This document shows positions 1 through 5,714 of a DNA stretch of 9,318 nt, piece after piece. Under the pieces are notes generated by a model, which did no database searches, was not told the DNA's origin, and was given only the letters and a program-made list of their open reading frames with translations. The stretch spans positions 1-9,318 of the forward strand of contig CAIQCE010000321.1 in NCBI GenBank assembly GCA_903870185.1. The letters are read 5' to 3'. The translations under genes and the position numbers were made by a program. Source of the stretch: an uncultured Gammaproteobacteria bacterium. Its GTDB lineage: Bacteria; Pseudomonadota; Gammaproteobacteria; Coxiellales; Coxiellaceae. Every line of letters starts with the position of its first letter. Within the stretch, counting starts at the first letter, position 1.

Positions 1-398
1 GCTTTAGCGCCTTTAGTGACCTTTATTCCGCGAAGGATCACTGCTTTATCTAACTTGCCTGAAGCAATCACTTTCACGTACTTAATGTTGCTTGTAATTA
101 AGTTAGCAGCATGTAGCGCTGTAAAATCGATCACATCTGCTTTCACTTTCATTAACTCATGCAAACGAATTTCTGCTCGGCATAGAGACTTTCTAGAAAC
201 GAAACCGAATTTGGGTAGTCGACGTTGCAAAGGCATTTGTCCACCTTCGAAACCTACTTTATGGTAACCACCTGATCGAGAACGTTGACCTTTATGTCCA
301 CGTCCACAAGTCTTACCAAGACCACAACCCATTCCACGACCCACGCGAGTTTTAGCTTTTTTAGAACCTTCTGCAGGCTTTAGGGTATTTAATTGCAT
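1..398 (-). CDS. rplO: 50S ribosomal protein L15, 3' end cut by window edge
   Basis: L15 is a late-assembling 50S protein that threads a basic extension into 23S rRNA. The reading frame starts MQLNTLKPAEGSKK and keeps the glycine-rich RNA-binding stretch at about residues 19-45 (GRGMGCGLGKTCGRGHKGQ), then FEGGQMPLQRRLPKFGF (50-66), all diagnostic of L15. 132 codons are visible, ending in VTKGAK; E. coli L15 has 144, so about a dozen residues lie beyond the left edge. Cysteines at 25, 31 and 73 replace small residues of E. coli L15, and GGYHK at 43-47 differs from the enterobacterial form. The start at 398 lies three bases after the rpmD stop and is served by GAGGA, which is encoded by the last rpmD codons, so the two genes are probably translationally coupled. 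Identification is certain; only the C-terminus is unseen. Confidence 0.97.
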   Translation of the reverse strand, partial: MQLNTLKPAEGSKKAKTRVGRGMGCGLGKTCGRGHKGQRSRSGGYHKVGFEGGQMPLQRRLPKFGFVSRKSLCRAEIRLHELMKVKADVIDFTALHAANLITSNIKYVKVIASGKLDKAVILRGIKVTKGAK

Positions 399-401
399 GG
401 T

Positions 402-584
402 TTATTCCTCAACTTTTAACAGATAGCTGATCTTATTGATCATGCCACGAATGCAAGGATTATCCTCTAGCATCACTGTATGACGAAGACGCTTCAATCC
501 GAGACCTTTTACACAAGCGCGATGCTTGGGTAATCGTCCAAATTTAGATTTAACTAAAGTTACTTTAATTGTTTTTTCAGCCAT
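402..584 (-). CDS. rpmD: 50S ribosomal protein L30
   Basis: L30 is a small 50S protein that binds 23S rRNA. The 60-residue product (E. coli 59) carries the family core SKFGRLPKHRA (13-23), KGLGLKRLRHTV (26-37) and the C-terminal DNPCIRGMINKISYLLKVEE (41-60). Its ATG shares one base with the rpsE stop (TAATG), and AGGTGA about nine bases upstream, inside the end of rpsE, is the likely ribosome binding site. Its final GAG GAA TAA supplies the ribosome binding site of rplO. The short form without a C-terminal domain is the normal bacterial one. Nothing is missing or broken. Confidence 0.97.
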   Translation of the reverse strand: MAEKTIKVTLVKSKFGRLPKHRACVKGLGLKRLRHTVMLEDNPCIRGMINKISYLLKVEE

Positions 585-1102
585 TATTTCGTCTCACCTA
601 AAATCTGTGCCACCGTCTTGCCGCGTTTTTCAGCTACTGCTTCAGGCGTTGAAATCGCTTTCAAGGCTTTAACTGTTGCACGTACCACATTTATAGGATT
701 AGTAGAACCAATTGATTTAGCTAAGACATTCTTGATGCCTAACACTTCGAATACGGCTCTCATCGCATTACCTGCAATGATTCCAGTACCTTCAGAAGCT
801 GGCTTCATGAATACTTTGCTAGCACCATGTTCCGCTACAATCATATGGTGCAAAGTATCACCATTCATCTCTACATAAATCATATTGCGATGAGCATCTT
901 CAGTCGCTTTTTTGATAGCTTCTGGCACTTCTTTAGATTTACCTGTACCGAAACCGACATTGCCTGCGCCGTCACCCACTACCACTAAAGCAGAAAAGCG
1001 AAATATACGGCCTCCGCTTACAACTTTGGCTGTACGATTCATCGCTACTAGTTTTTCGCGATAAATATCATTATTTACATCTGCATCAAAATTAGCTCTC
1101 AT
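584..1102 (-). CDS. rpsE: 30S ribosomal protein S5
   Basis: S5 sits at the mRNA entry side of the 30S subunit, takes part in decoding accuracy and mRNA unwinding, and carries the spectinomycin-site loop. The 172-residue product (E. coli 167) has the N-terminal double-stranded-RNA-binding-like domain with NRTAKVVSGGRIFRFSALVV at about 22-41 and VVGDGAGNVGFGTGKSKEVP at 41-60. The C-terminal domain has PASEGTGIIAGNAMRAV (101-117) and YGSTN-type SIGSTNPINVVRAT (130-143). The loop residues K26-R32 resemble the sensitive wild type; no resistance change is obvious. The N-terminus (about 15 residues, acidic) differs from E. coli. The start at 1102 is preceded by GAAGGG about eight bases upstream. A 15-base gap separates it from rplR, and its stop overlaps the rpmD start. 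Confidence 0.97.
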   Translation of the reverse strand: MRANFDADVNNDIYREKLVAMNRTAKVVSGGRIFRFSALVVVGDGAGNVGFGTGKSKEVPEAIKKATEDAHRNMIYVEMNGDTLHHMIVAEHGASKVFMKPASEGTGIIAGNAMRAVFEVLGIKNVLAKSIGSTNPINVVRATVKALKAISTPEAVAEKRGKTVAQILGETK

Positions 1103-1117
1103 ATTTTTACCCTTCGA

Positions 1118-1474
1118 CTAAAACTCTAAGCCTGCTTCACGTGCAGCATCTGCCAAAACTTGGACTCGACCATGGTATTTGAATCCTGAACGATCAAACG
1201 CCACCGACTTGACTCCCGCCTCTATTCCACGTTGTGCTATGGCACGGCCTACAGCCGCTGCAGCATCTTTATTGCCGCCATTTTTCAACTGTGCTTTAAG
1301 CGCTGCATCCAAAGTCGAAGCGCTCGCTAGTACACGATCACCATCTTCATTGATTAACTGCGCATAAATATGCCTGGGCGTACGATATACGCACAAACGA
1401 ATTTTTCTTAATCTTTTAATTTGTGCTCTAGGGCCACGAGAACGGCGCAAACGAGCTTCACGTTTAGTGTTCAT
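1118..1474 (-). CDS. rplR: 50S ribosomal protein L18
   Basis: L18 binds 5S rRNA and, with L5, docks it onto the 50S central protuberance. The 118-residue product (E. coli 117) has the basic N-terminal tail KREARLRRSRGPRAQIKRL (4-22), the core PRHIYAQLINEDGDRVLASAS (33-53) and the C-terminal FDRSGFKYHGRVQVLADAAREAGLEF (93-118) typical of the family. The ATG overlaps the rplF stop by one base (TAATG). A clear Shine-Dalgarno at ideal distance is lacking: GAGG lies about 13 bases upstream and a GAAGAAG run is nearer, so initiation probably relies on reinitiation by ribosomes finishing rplF. It ends 15 bases before rpsE. Confidence 0.97.
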   Translation of the reverse strand: MNTKREARLRRSRGPRAQIKRLRKIRLCVYRTPRHIYAQLINEDGDRVLASASTLDAALKAQLKNGGNKDAAAAVGRAIAQRGIEAGVKSVAFDRSGFKYHGRVQVLADAAREAGLEF

Positions 1475-2007
1475 TATTTCTTCTTCGCCTCTTTAAGAAT
1501 AATCACTTCGTCATGATAACGAATACCTTTCCCTTTATAGGGTTCAGGTGCTCTAACGGAACGAATATTAGCTGCAACCTGAGAAACTTTTTGCTTATCA
1601 GCACCCTTAAGTAGGATTTCAGTCTGTTGAGGTGTTTCTACCGTCACACCTTCTGGCATTGTAAACGTCACGGGGTGAGACATACCCACCGTCAAGTTCA
1701 ATACTTTGCCTTGAGCTTGAGCACGGTAACCCACTCCTACCAAAATCAACTTTCGTTGAAAGCCTTCAGTAACTCCATGCACCATATTATTAATCAACGC
1801 ACGAGTGGTACCGGCTAACGCATTTGATTCCGTAGAATCATTAGCAGGACTCACTTGTAACTGTTTATCTTCAAAAACCACTTTTACAGCTGAATGAACC
1901 ACCCATTTCAGGTCGCCATTTTTGCCCTTGATCGCCAAAGATTGACCGTCTAATTTAACGTCAACTCCCGCTGGCACTGGCACTGGGTTTTTAGCTACTC
2001 TACTCAT
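1474..2007 (-). CDS. rplF: 50S ribosomal protein L6
   Basis: L6 lies near the sarcin-ricin loop and the factor-binding site of the 50S subunit and consists of two duplicated alpha/beta domains. The 177-residue product equals E. coli L6 in length. The N-terminal SRVAKNPVPVPAGVDV (2-17) leads domain 1. RKLILVGVGYRAQAQG (85-100) and LTVGMSHPV (105-113) open domain 2, and the rRNA-binding C-terminal motif APEPYKGKGIRYHDE (153-167) is intact. One small deviation is alanine at 153, where E. coli has proline-preceding arginine. The start at 2007 follows the rpsH stop by 11 bases; GGAG eight bases upstream overlaps that stop (TAGGAG). The stop overlaps the rplR start. Confidence 0.97.
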   Translation of the reverse strand: MSRVAKNPVPVPAGVDVKLDGQSLAIKGKNGDLKWVVHSAVKVVFEDKQLQVSPANDSTESNALAGTTRALINNMVHGVTEGFQRKLILVGVGYRAQAQGKVLNLTVGMSHPVTFTMPEGVTVETPQQTEILLKGADKQKVSQVAANIRSVRAPEPYKGKGIRYHDEVIILKEAKKK

Positions 2008-2018
2008 TTCTTAAACTC

Positions 2019-2414
2019 CTAGCTCACTACACAGATAATTTCGCCACCTAAGTTCTCTTTACGAGCCTGTATATCTGTCATAACTCCTTTAGAAGTCGTG
2101 ACAATTGCGATACCAAGGCCGTCTTTCACTTTTGGCAAATCATCTTTAGAGGAATACTTACGCAAACTGGGTCGACTGGCTCGAGCAATATGTTCGATTA
2201 CAGCCTTACCATGAAAATATTTCAATTCCAAATGTAAAGTCGGTTTCTTATCAACCAAAGCTTCATGGCAGTTAGCAATATAGCCTTCTGCTTTTAATAC
2301 TAGAGCGATAGCCATCTTTAACTTGGACATTGGCATCTCTACACTCGCCTTGCTCACCATCTGCGCATTTCGAATGCGGGTCAACATATCGGATATTGGA
2401 TCTTGCATACTCAT
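2019..2414 (-). CDS. rpsH: 30S ribosomal protein S8
   Basis: S8 is a primary 16S rRNA binder that organises the central domain of the 30S subunit. In E. coli it also represses its own operon by binding spc mRNA near the rplE start. The 131-residue product (E. coli 130) begins MSMQDPISDMLTRIRNAQ and ends with the rRNA-binding segment TTSKGVMTD (106-114) and GGEIICVVS (123-131). I chose the first of two close ATG codons (2414, not 2408). It matches the known E. coli N-terminus, and TAGGAG stands at good distance before it. That site overlaps the rpsN stop 12 bases upstream. Whether feedback regulation by S8 operates here cannot be read from the sequence; no convincing 16S-like target was recognised by eye at the rplE start. 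Confidence 0.97.
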   Translation of the reverse strand: MSMQDPISDMLTRIRNAQMVSKASVEMPMSKLKMAIALVLKAEGYIANCHEALVDKKPTLHLELKYFHGKAVIEHIARASRPSLRKYSSKDDLPKVKDGLGIAIVTTSKGVMTDIQARKENLGGEIICVVS

Positions 2415-2426
2415 CTTAAATCGCTC

Positions 2427-2729
2427 CTACCAGCTGGCTTTTCTGACGCCAGGAATGTCACCACGCATCATTACAGCTTCTCTTAAACACATTCGACATA
2501 AAGCAAACTTTCTATATGTCCCATGAGACCTTCCACAAGAACGACATCGATTACGAACACGGCATGGACTTTCGTCACGCTTCGTCTTAGCTAATTTCAA
2601 CATCGCCTCATATGCTTCTTCAGGAGATCCTTTCTTAATAATCTCTTTCAAAGCCAAGCGAGATTTTCTTTTAGATTGAGATAACTCAATTCGCTTATTA
2701 TTTCGTTCAACTGAACTGGTCTTAGCCAT
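2427..2729 (-). CDS. rpsN: 30S ribosomal protein S14, long form with intact zinc-ribbon cysteines
   Basis: S14 binds the 30S head next to S3 and S10. The 100-residue product is the long type (E. coli 101; short zinc type about 61), with an N-terminal helical extension MAKTSSVERNNKRIEL and the conserved end GDIPGVRKASW (90-100). Unlike E. coli S14, which has lost most of the metal ligands, this one keeps C62-x2-C65 and C78-x2-C81 in CRSCGRSHGTYRKFALCRMC (62-81), with an extra C56. This is the arrangement that binds zinc in C+ S14 proteins; zinc binding here is inferred. The start at 2729 has GAGAGG closely upstream. It lies 14 bases after rplE and 12 before rpsH. Confidence 0.96.
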   Translation of the reverse strand: MAKTSSVERNNKRIELSQSKRKSRLALKEIIKKGSPEEAYEAMLKLAKTKRDESPCRVRNRCRSCGRSHGTYRKFALCRMCLREAVMMRGDIPGVRKASW

Positions 2730-2743
2730 ACTGCCTCTCTATT

Positions 2744-3298
2744 CTATTGGTCTTTATCTTTATCTTTTAACGGGAAATTGAAGGCTAATAACAATGCTCG
2801 TGCTTCTGCATCACTCTTAGCAGTCGTCGTGATAGTAATATCCATACCTCTCACTGCGTCAATTTTATCGTATTCTATTTCAGGGAAAATGATTTGTTCA
2901 CGAACCCCTAAACTGTAATTACCACGTCCATCAAATTGCTTAGGTCCAAAACCTCGGAAGTCACGAATACGAGGAATTGCGATTGAAATCAATCTTTCCA
3001 AGAATTCATACATGCGATCTCCACGAAGAGTCACCTTACATCCAATAGGCCAACCATCACGAATCTTAAAGCCGGCAATTGATTTGCGAGCCATAGTGGC
3101 GACTGGTTTTTGACCTGCGATTTTAATCAAATCAGCAATTGCATTAGTGACAATTTTCTTATCCGCTACGGCTTCACCCAAACCCATATTCAAGGTAATT
3201 TTGGTGACCTTAGGAACTTCCATCACACTCTTATAAGCAAATTGCTTCTTCAATGCAGGAATGATTTCTTCACGATACTGTTTTTTTAGCTGCGCCAT
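2744..3298 (-). CDS. rplE: 50S ribosomal protein L5
   Basis: L5 binds 5S rRNA and the P-site tRNA elbow at the central protuberance. From the ATG at 3298 the product has 184 residues (E. coli 179), beginning MAQLKKQYREEIIP, which lines up with the E. coli start. Conserved blocks are VPKVTKITLNMGLGEAVADK (28-47), RKSIAGFKIRDGWPIGCKVT (71-90), IPRIRDFRGF (108-117) and VREQIIFPEIEYDK (132-145). An in-frame GTG four codons upstream (3310) would add MLSE, but that GTG is itself part of AAAGGTG, the best ribosome binding site for the 3298 ATG (nine-base spacing), so the shorter form is preferred. The C-terminus is extended by an alternating KDKDKDQ tail from a 6-base DNA repeat. rplX ends 14 bases upstream. 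Confidence 0.94.
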   Translation of the reverse strand: MAQLKKQYREEIIPALKKQFAYKSVMEVPKVTKITLNMGLGEAVADKKIVTNAIADLIKIAGQKPVATMARKSIAGFKIRDGWPIGCKVTLRGDRMYEFLERLISIAIPRIRDFRGFGPKQFDGRGNYSLGVREQIIFPEIEYDKIDAVRGMDITITTTAKSDAEARALLLAFNFPLKDKDKDQ

Positions 3299-3307
3299 CT
3301 CGCTTAA

Positions 3308-3314
3308 CACCTTT
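3308..3314 (-). promoter_or_regulatory. Ribosome binding site that decides the rplE start
   Basis: AAAGGTG overlaps the rplX stop codon and stands nine bases before the ATG at 3298. It contains the alternative GTG codon (3308-3310), which therefore has no usable binding site of its own. This favours the 184-residue L5. Confidence 0.7.
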
Positions 3315-3636
3315 AAACGTCTACTACTTCACCATTAGATTTAAATACCCGAACTTTTCGACCATCTTCCAAGGACTTAAATCCAACCCGATCTGCTTTC
3401 TTTGTGATTGGGTTAAACAAAGCCACATTAGAAGCATGGATAGAAGCTTCTTGGTCCACAATTCCACCTTGCACTTGCTTTTGAGGATTTGGTTTTACGT
3501 GTTTTTTCACGATATTAACCCCTTCCACCAAAAGCCTATCATTGTCTAACACTTTCAAAACTTTGGCAGTGCGCCCTCTGTCTTTTCCTACTAAGACGAT
3601 CACTTCATCGTTTTTTTTAATTTTCTTCATGCTCAT
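3313..3636 (-). CDS. rplX: 50S ribosomal protein L24
   Basis: L24 is an assembly initiator that binds the 5' domain of 23S rRNA and sits by the tunnel exit. The 107-residue product (E. coli 104) has the KOW motif near the N-terminus (KKNDEVIVLVGKDRGRTAKV, 7-26), then VEGVNIVKKHVKPNP (37-51), GGIVDQEASIHASNVALFNP (57-76) and KADRVGFK (80-87). Two ATG codons compete: 3636 (MSMKK) and 3630. A GGA seven bases before 3636 favours the longer form, but the site is weak and the choice is not certain. It lies 38 bases after rplN, one of the longer spacers in the spc part, and its stop overlaps the rplE ribosome binding site. Confidence 0.95.
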   Translation of the reverse strand: MSMKKIKKNDEVIVLVGKDRGRTAKVLKVLDNDRLLVEGVNIVKKHVKPNPQKQVQGGIVDQEASIHASNVALFNPITKKADRVGFKSLEDGRKVRVFKSNGEVVDV

Positions 3637-3674
3637 GATCTATTCCACACTTTTAATAGTTATTCAGCTCTTTA

Positions 3675-4043
3675 CTACAGCACTTCAAGCGCCAAGGAAA
3701 CAATTTTCATAAACCCTAAGTTACGAAGCTCACGAGTAACTGGTCCAAAAATACGAGTTCCTATCGGTTGTTTTTGATTATTCAAAATAACCACCGCGTT
3801 CGTATCAAAACGAATCAAAGAACCATCAGATCGACGAACTCCTTTTCGAGTTCGAACAACTACAGCAAATACAACCTCGCCTTTCTTAACCTTTCCACGA
3901 GGCACAGCTTCTTTGATGCTCACTTTAACAATATCGCCCACGCCTGCATAACGACGTTTAGAGCCACCGAGCACCTTAATGCACATAGCTTTTCTTGCAC
4001 CGCTGTTGTCAGCAACCTCGACTACTGATTGTGTTTGTATCAT
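3675..4043 (-). CDS. rplN: 50S ribosomal protein L14
   Basis: L14 lies at the subunit interface, forms intersubunit bridges with 16S rRNA and contacts L19. The 122-residue product matches the usual length and starts MIQTQSVVEVADNSGARKAM (1-20). It continues with KVLGGSKRRYAGVGDIVKVS (23-42), RTRKGVRRSDGSLIRFDTNA (64-83) and the C-terminal FGPVTREL (99-106), all family hallmarks. This is the first gene of the spc operon. The start at 4043 has a good GGAG seven bases upstream, and a candidate promoter sits about 40-70 bases upstream. The coding region ends in two adjacent in-frame stops, TAG then TAA (3672-3677). Confidence 0.97.
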   Translation of the reverse strand: MIQTQSVVEVADNSGARKAMCIKVLGGSKRRYAGVGDIVKVSIKEAVPRGKVKKGEVVFAVVVRTRKGVRRSDGSLIRFDTNAVVILNNQKQPIGTRIFGPVTRELRNLGFMKIVSLALEVL

Positions 4044-4081
4044 TACAACTCTCCGTTACTACTGACTTTAAGTGCTAAAAA

Positions 4082-4117
4082 GCCCGCCAGTATAACATCT
4101 CTATAATTAAAACCTAT
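4082..4117 (-). promoter_or_regulatory. Candidate spc operon promoter (extended -10, GC-rich discriminator)
   Basis: On the minus strand TATACT at 4089-4094 matches TATAAT at five of six positions. It is preceded by TG plus one base (4096-4097), making an extended -10. The -35 region with a 17-base spacer (4112-4117) reads ATAGGT and is poor, which an extended -10 can offset. Downstream, GGCGGGC (4082-4088) forms a GC-rich discriminator, and transcription would begin near 4082, leaving a leader of about 40 bases before rplN. Position between rpsQ and rplN is where the E. coli spc promoter lies. A GC-rich discriminator suggests stringent (ppGpp/DksA) control; that is inference. Confidence 0.68.
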
Positions 4118-4140
4118 TAAAAAATTAATTTTTTTTCTCA
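4118..4140 (-). promoter_or_regulatory. A/T-tract region, candidate UP element of the spc promoter
   Basis: The block is nearly pure A and T, with an A-tract, TTAA and a T-tract, and contains the perfect 16-base palindrome AAAAAATTAATTTTTT at 4119-4134. If transcription begins near 4082 it covers about -36 to -58, where the RNA polymerase alpha C-terminal domains bind UP elements. The function is inferred from position and composition only. Confidence 0.45.
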
Positions 4141-4142
4141 CT

Positions 4143-4164
4143 AATAATATTCTTAGATATTATT
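4143..4164. repeat. Inverted repeat over the rpsQ stop codon
   Basis: AATAATAT (4143-4150) and ATATTATT (4157-4164) are perfect 8-base inverted arms around a 6-base loop that contains the rpsQ stop. The stem is entirely A-T and is followed on the minus strand by an A-run, not a U-run, so it is not a normal intrinsic terminator. It might protect the S10 message 3' end or simply reflect AT-rich sequence. Confidence 0.4.
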
Positions 4165-4422
4165 GGCTTTTTCCTTTACCGCTAACAACTTCCAAGACTT
4201 TAATTTAGAAATTGGGCGACATTCTTGCACTTCAACCAAATCACCCATATGACAGGTATTGCCTTGGTCATGAGCGTGAACCTTGGTACTACGCTTCACA
4301 TATTTCCCATAAATTGGGTGCTTAATACGACGCTCCACTAAAACCACGATAGTATCTTGCATCTTATTACTGACCACGACACCCACTAGAGTGCGAGGTA
4401 AAGTTTGTTTCACTTGACTCAT
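4153..4422 (-). CDS. rpsQ: 30S ribosomal protein S17
   Basis: S17 is an early-assembling OB-fold protein that binds the 5' domain of 16S rRNA. The 89-residue product (E. coli 84) contains GVVVSNKMQDTIVVLVER (14-31), the core KHPIYGKYVKRSTKVHAHD (34-52) and the C-terminal VEVQECRPISKLKSWKL (63-79). Its ATG overlaps the rpmC stop by four bases (ATGA), and an excellent AAGGAG stands eight bases upstream. It is the last gene of the S10 group, followed by a 109-base gap that holds the candidate spc promoter. A small A-T hairpin spans its stop codon. Confidence 0.97.
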   Translation of the reverse strand: MSQVKQTLPRTLVGVVVSNKMQDTIVVLVERRIKHPIYGKYVKRSTKVHAHDQGNTCHMGDLVEVQECRPISKLKSWKLLAVKEKANNI

Positions 4423-4613
4423 GCTTGTTGCTCCTTCTCACGAAGAATAGTTTTAATACGAGCAATTTCACGACGTATTTTAGGAAACACATGTGGTTTT
4501 GCCACATTGCCCATTCCTTTTTGCATACGCAGATTAAAAAGCTCTTTCAGCAAACTGATGACTTCTGTCTTCAGCTCTACGATTGATTTTTCTCTCAACT
4601 CAGAATTTTTCAT
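4419..4613 (-). CDS. rpmC: 50S ribosomal protein L29
   Basis: L29 is a small two-helix protein at the tunnel exit beside L23, where nascent-chain factors dock. The 64-residue product (E. coli 63) has LREKSIVELKTEVISLLKEL (6-25), FNLRMQKGMGN (26-36) and the second helix RREIARIKTILREKEQ (47-62), matching the family. The ATG shares one base with the rplP stop (TAATG); the only upstream binding site is a modest GAGAGA, so coupling to rplP is likely. Its end overlaps rpsQ by four bases. Confidence 0.96.
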   Translation of the reverse strand: MKNSELREKSIVELKTEVISLLKELFNLRMQKGMGNVAKPHVFPKIRREIARIKTILREKEQQA

Positions 4614-5026
4614 TACATTATCTCTCGTTTCACAAAGGTCACGCCCACTGGTAATTTAGCAGCCGCCAATTTAAAAGCTTCACGCGCTAATTCTTCAGGA
4701 ACACCACCCAATTCAAACATGACACGGCCAGGCTGAACTAAAGCAACCCAGTACTCCACATTACCCTTACCTTTACCTTGTCGTACTTCTAGAGGTTTTT
4801 TGGAAATTGGTTTATCCGGGAATACCCGAATCACTAACTTACCACCTCTCTTAATATGGCGTGTAATCGCTCGACGAGCTGCTTCGATCTGACGAGCTGT
4901 AATTCGAGCATAGCCCAAAACCTTCATCCCGTAGTCACCGAAACTGACTCGATTACCCGTAGTGGCTACACCACGATTTCGACCTTTAAAATCCTTTCGG
5001 AATTTTCTCTGCTTTGGCTGAAGCAT
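4613..5026 (-). CDS. rplP: 50S ribosomal protein L16
   Basis: L16 lies at the A-site finger region and helps form the peptidyl-transferase and tRNA-binding surfaces. The 137-residue product (E. coli 136) begins MLQPKQRKFRKDFKGRNRG (1-19). It has RITARQIEAARRAITRHIKR (41-60), IRVFPDKPISKKP (66-78), GKGKGNVEYWVALVQPGRV (84-102) and PEELAREAFKLAAAKLP (110-126). R82 corresponds to E. coli R81, the arginine hydroxylated by the YcfD/RoxA oxygenase, and its context is conserved; whether it is modified here is unknown. The start has GAGGA seven bases upstream, directly after the rpsC stop 11 bases away. The stop overlaps the rpmC start. Confidence 0.97.
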   Translation of the reverse strand: MLQPKQRKFRKDFKGRNRGVATTGNRVSFGDYGMKVLGYARITARQIEAARRAITRHIKRGGKLVIRVFPDKPISKKPLEVRQGKGKGNVEYWVALVQPGRVMFELGGVPEELAREAFKLAAAKLPVGVTFVKREIM

Positions 5027-5037
5027 TAGTTAATCCT

Positions 5038-5712
5038 CTAATTATCTTCGTTACTTTCGGTTGATGCGCTGGTCTTTTCATCTTGGCTAATCACTTCGCC
5101 TTTGAAAATCCATACTTTCACACCAATAATACCGTAAGTTGTAGTAGCAATTGCTGTACCATAATTGATGTCAGCACGGAAGGTATGAAGCGGAACACGT
5201 CCTTCACGATACCATTCAGTTCGTGCAATCTCAGCACCACCCAATCGACCTGCAACACTGATCTTAATGCCCAGAGCACCATTACGCATAGTAGTCTGAA
5301 CCGCTCTTTTCATAGCACGTCTAAACATCACTCGACGTTCTAATTGTTGTGCAATATTTTCAGCAACCAGTTTTGCATCCATCTCAGGCTTACGTATTTC
5401 TTCAATACTTAAGTGAACAGGAACGCCAATTAATTTAGATATTTCTTCTCGAAGTGCTTCACTATCTCCACCCTTCTTACCAATAATCACAGCAGGACGA
5501 GCTGAGTGAATAATTACTCGCGCTGTGCGAGCAGGTCTTTCAATTTGGATCCAGCTAACGGCCGCTGCTTTTAGCTTCTTTTCTAAAAACTTTCTGATTT
5601 TAAGATCAGCGTGAACATACTCAGCAAATTGTCTGCCTCGAACGTACCATTTTGATTTCCAATCTTGGGTAATACCTAGACGTATTCCAACTGGATTTAC
5701 TTTCTGACCCAT
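5038..5712 (-). CDS. rpsC: 30S ribosomal protein S3 with short acidic C-terminal tail
   Basis: S3 lines the mRNA entry channel and contributes to mRNA unwinding. The 224-residue product (E. coli 233) opens MGQKVNPVGIRLGITQDWKS (1-20). A KH domain follows with GKKGGDS at 78-84 and IEEIRKPEMDAKLVAENIAQ at 103-122. The C-terminal domain has ERRVMFRRAMKRAVQT (125-140), GRLGGAEIARTEWYREGRVP (155-174) and VKVWIFKGEV (199-208). The final residues, about 210-224, are rich in D, E, S and T with one lysine, unlike the lysine/arginine-rich end of E. coli S3. The start is two bases after the rplV stop; its AGGAG is encoded by the last rplV codons. Confidence 0.97.
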   Translation of the reverse strand: MGQKVNPVGIRLGITQDWKSKWYVRGRQFAEYVHADLKIRKFLEKKLKAAAVSWIQIERPARTARVIIHSARPAVIIGKKGGDSEALREEISKLIGVPVHLSIEEIRKPEMDAKLVAENIAQQLERRVMFRRAMKRAVQTTMRNGALGIKISVAGRLGGAEIARTEWYREGRVPLHTFRADINYGTAIATTTYGIIGVKVWIFKGEVISQDEKTSASTESNEDN

Positions 5713-5714
5713 GC

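Noticed and set aside
16..267. Plus-strand open frame of 83 codons
   Set aside because: Lies entirely antisense to the conserved L15 frame, has no family resemblance, and arises from the codon use of rplO.
3290..3320. S8 autoregulatory binding site at the rplE start, as in E. coli
   Set aside because: No convincing 16S helix-21-like hairpin could be seen by eye. Covariance-model folding of 3270-3340 would be needed to settle it, so it is not claimed.
4143..4164. Inverted repeat as an intrinsic terminator of the S10 operon
   Set aside because: Stem is only A-T pairs and an A-run, not a U-run, follows on the minus strand. In the plus direction it is followed by a short T-run, but nothing there needs terminating.
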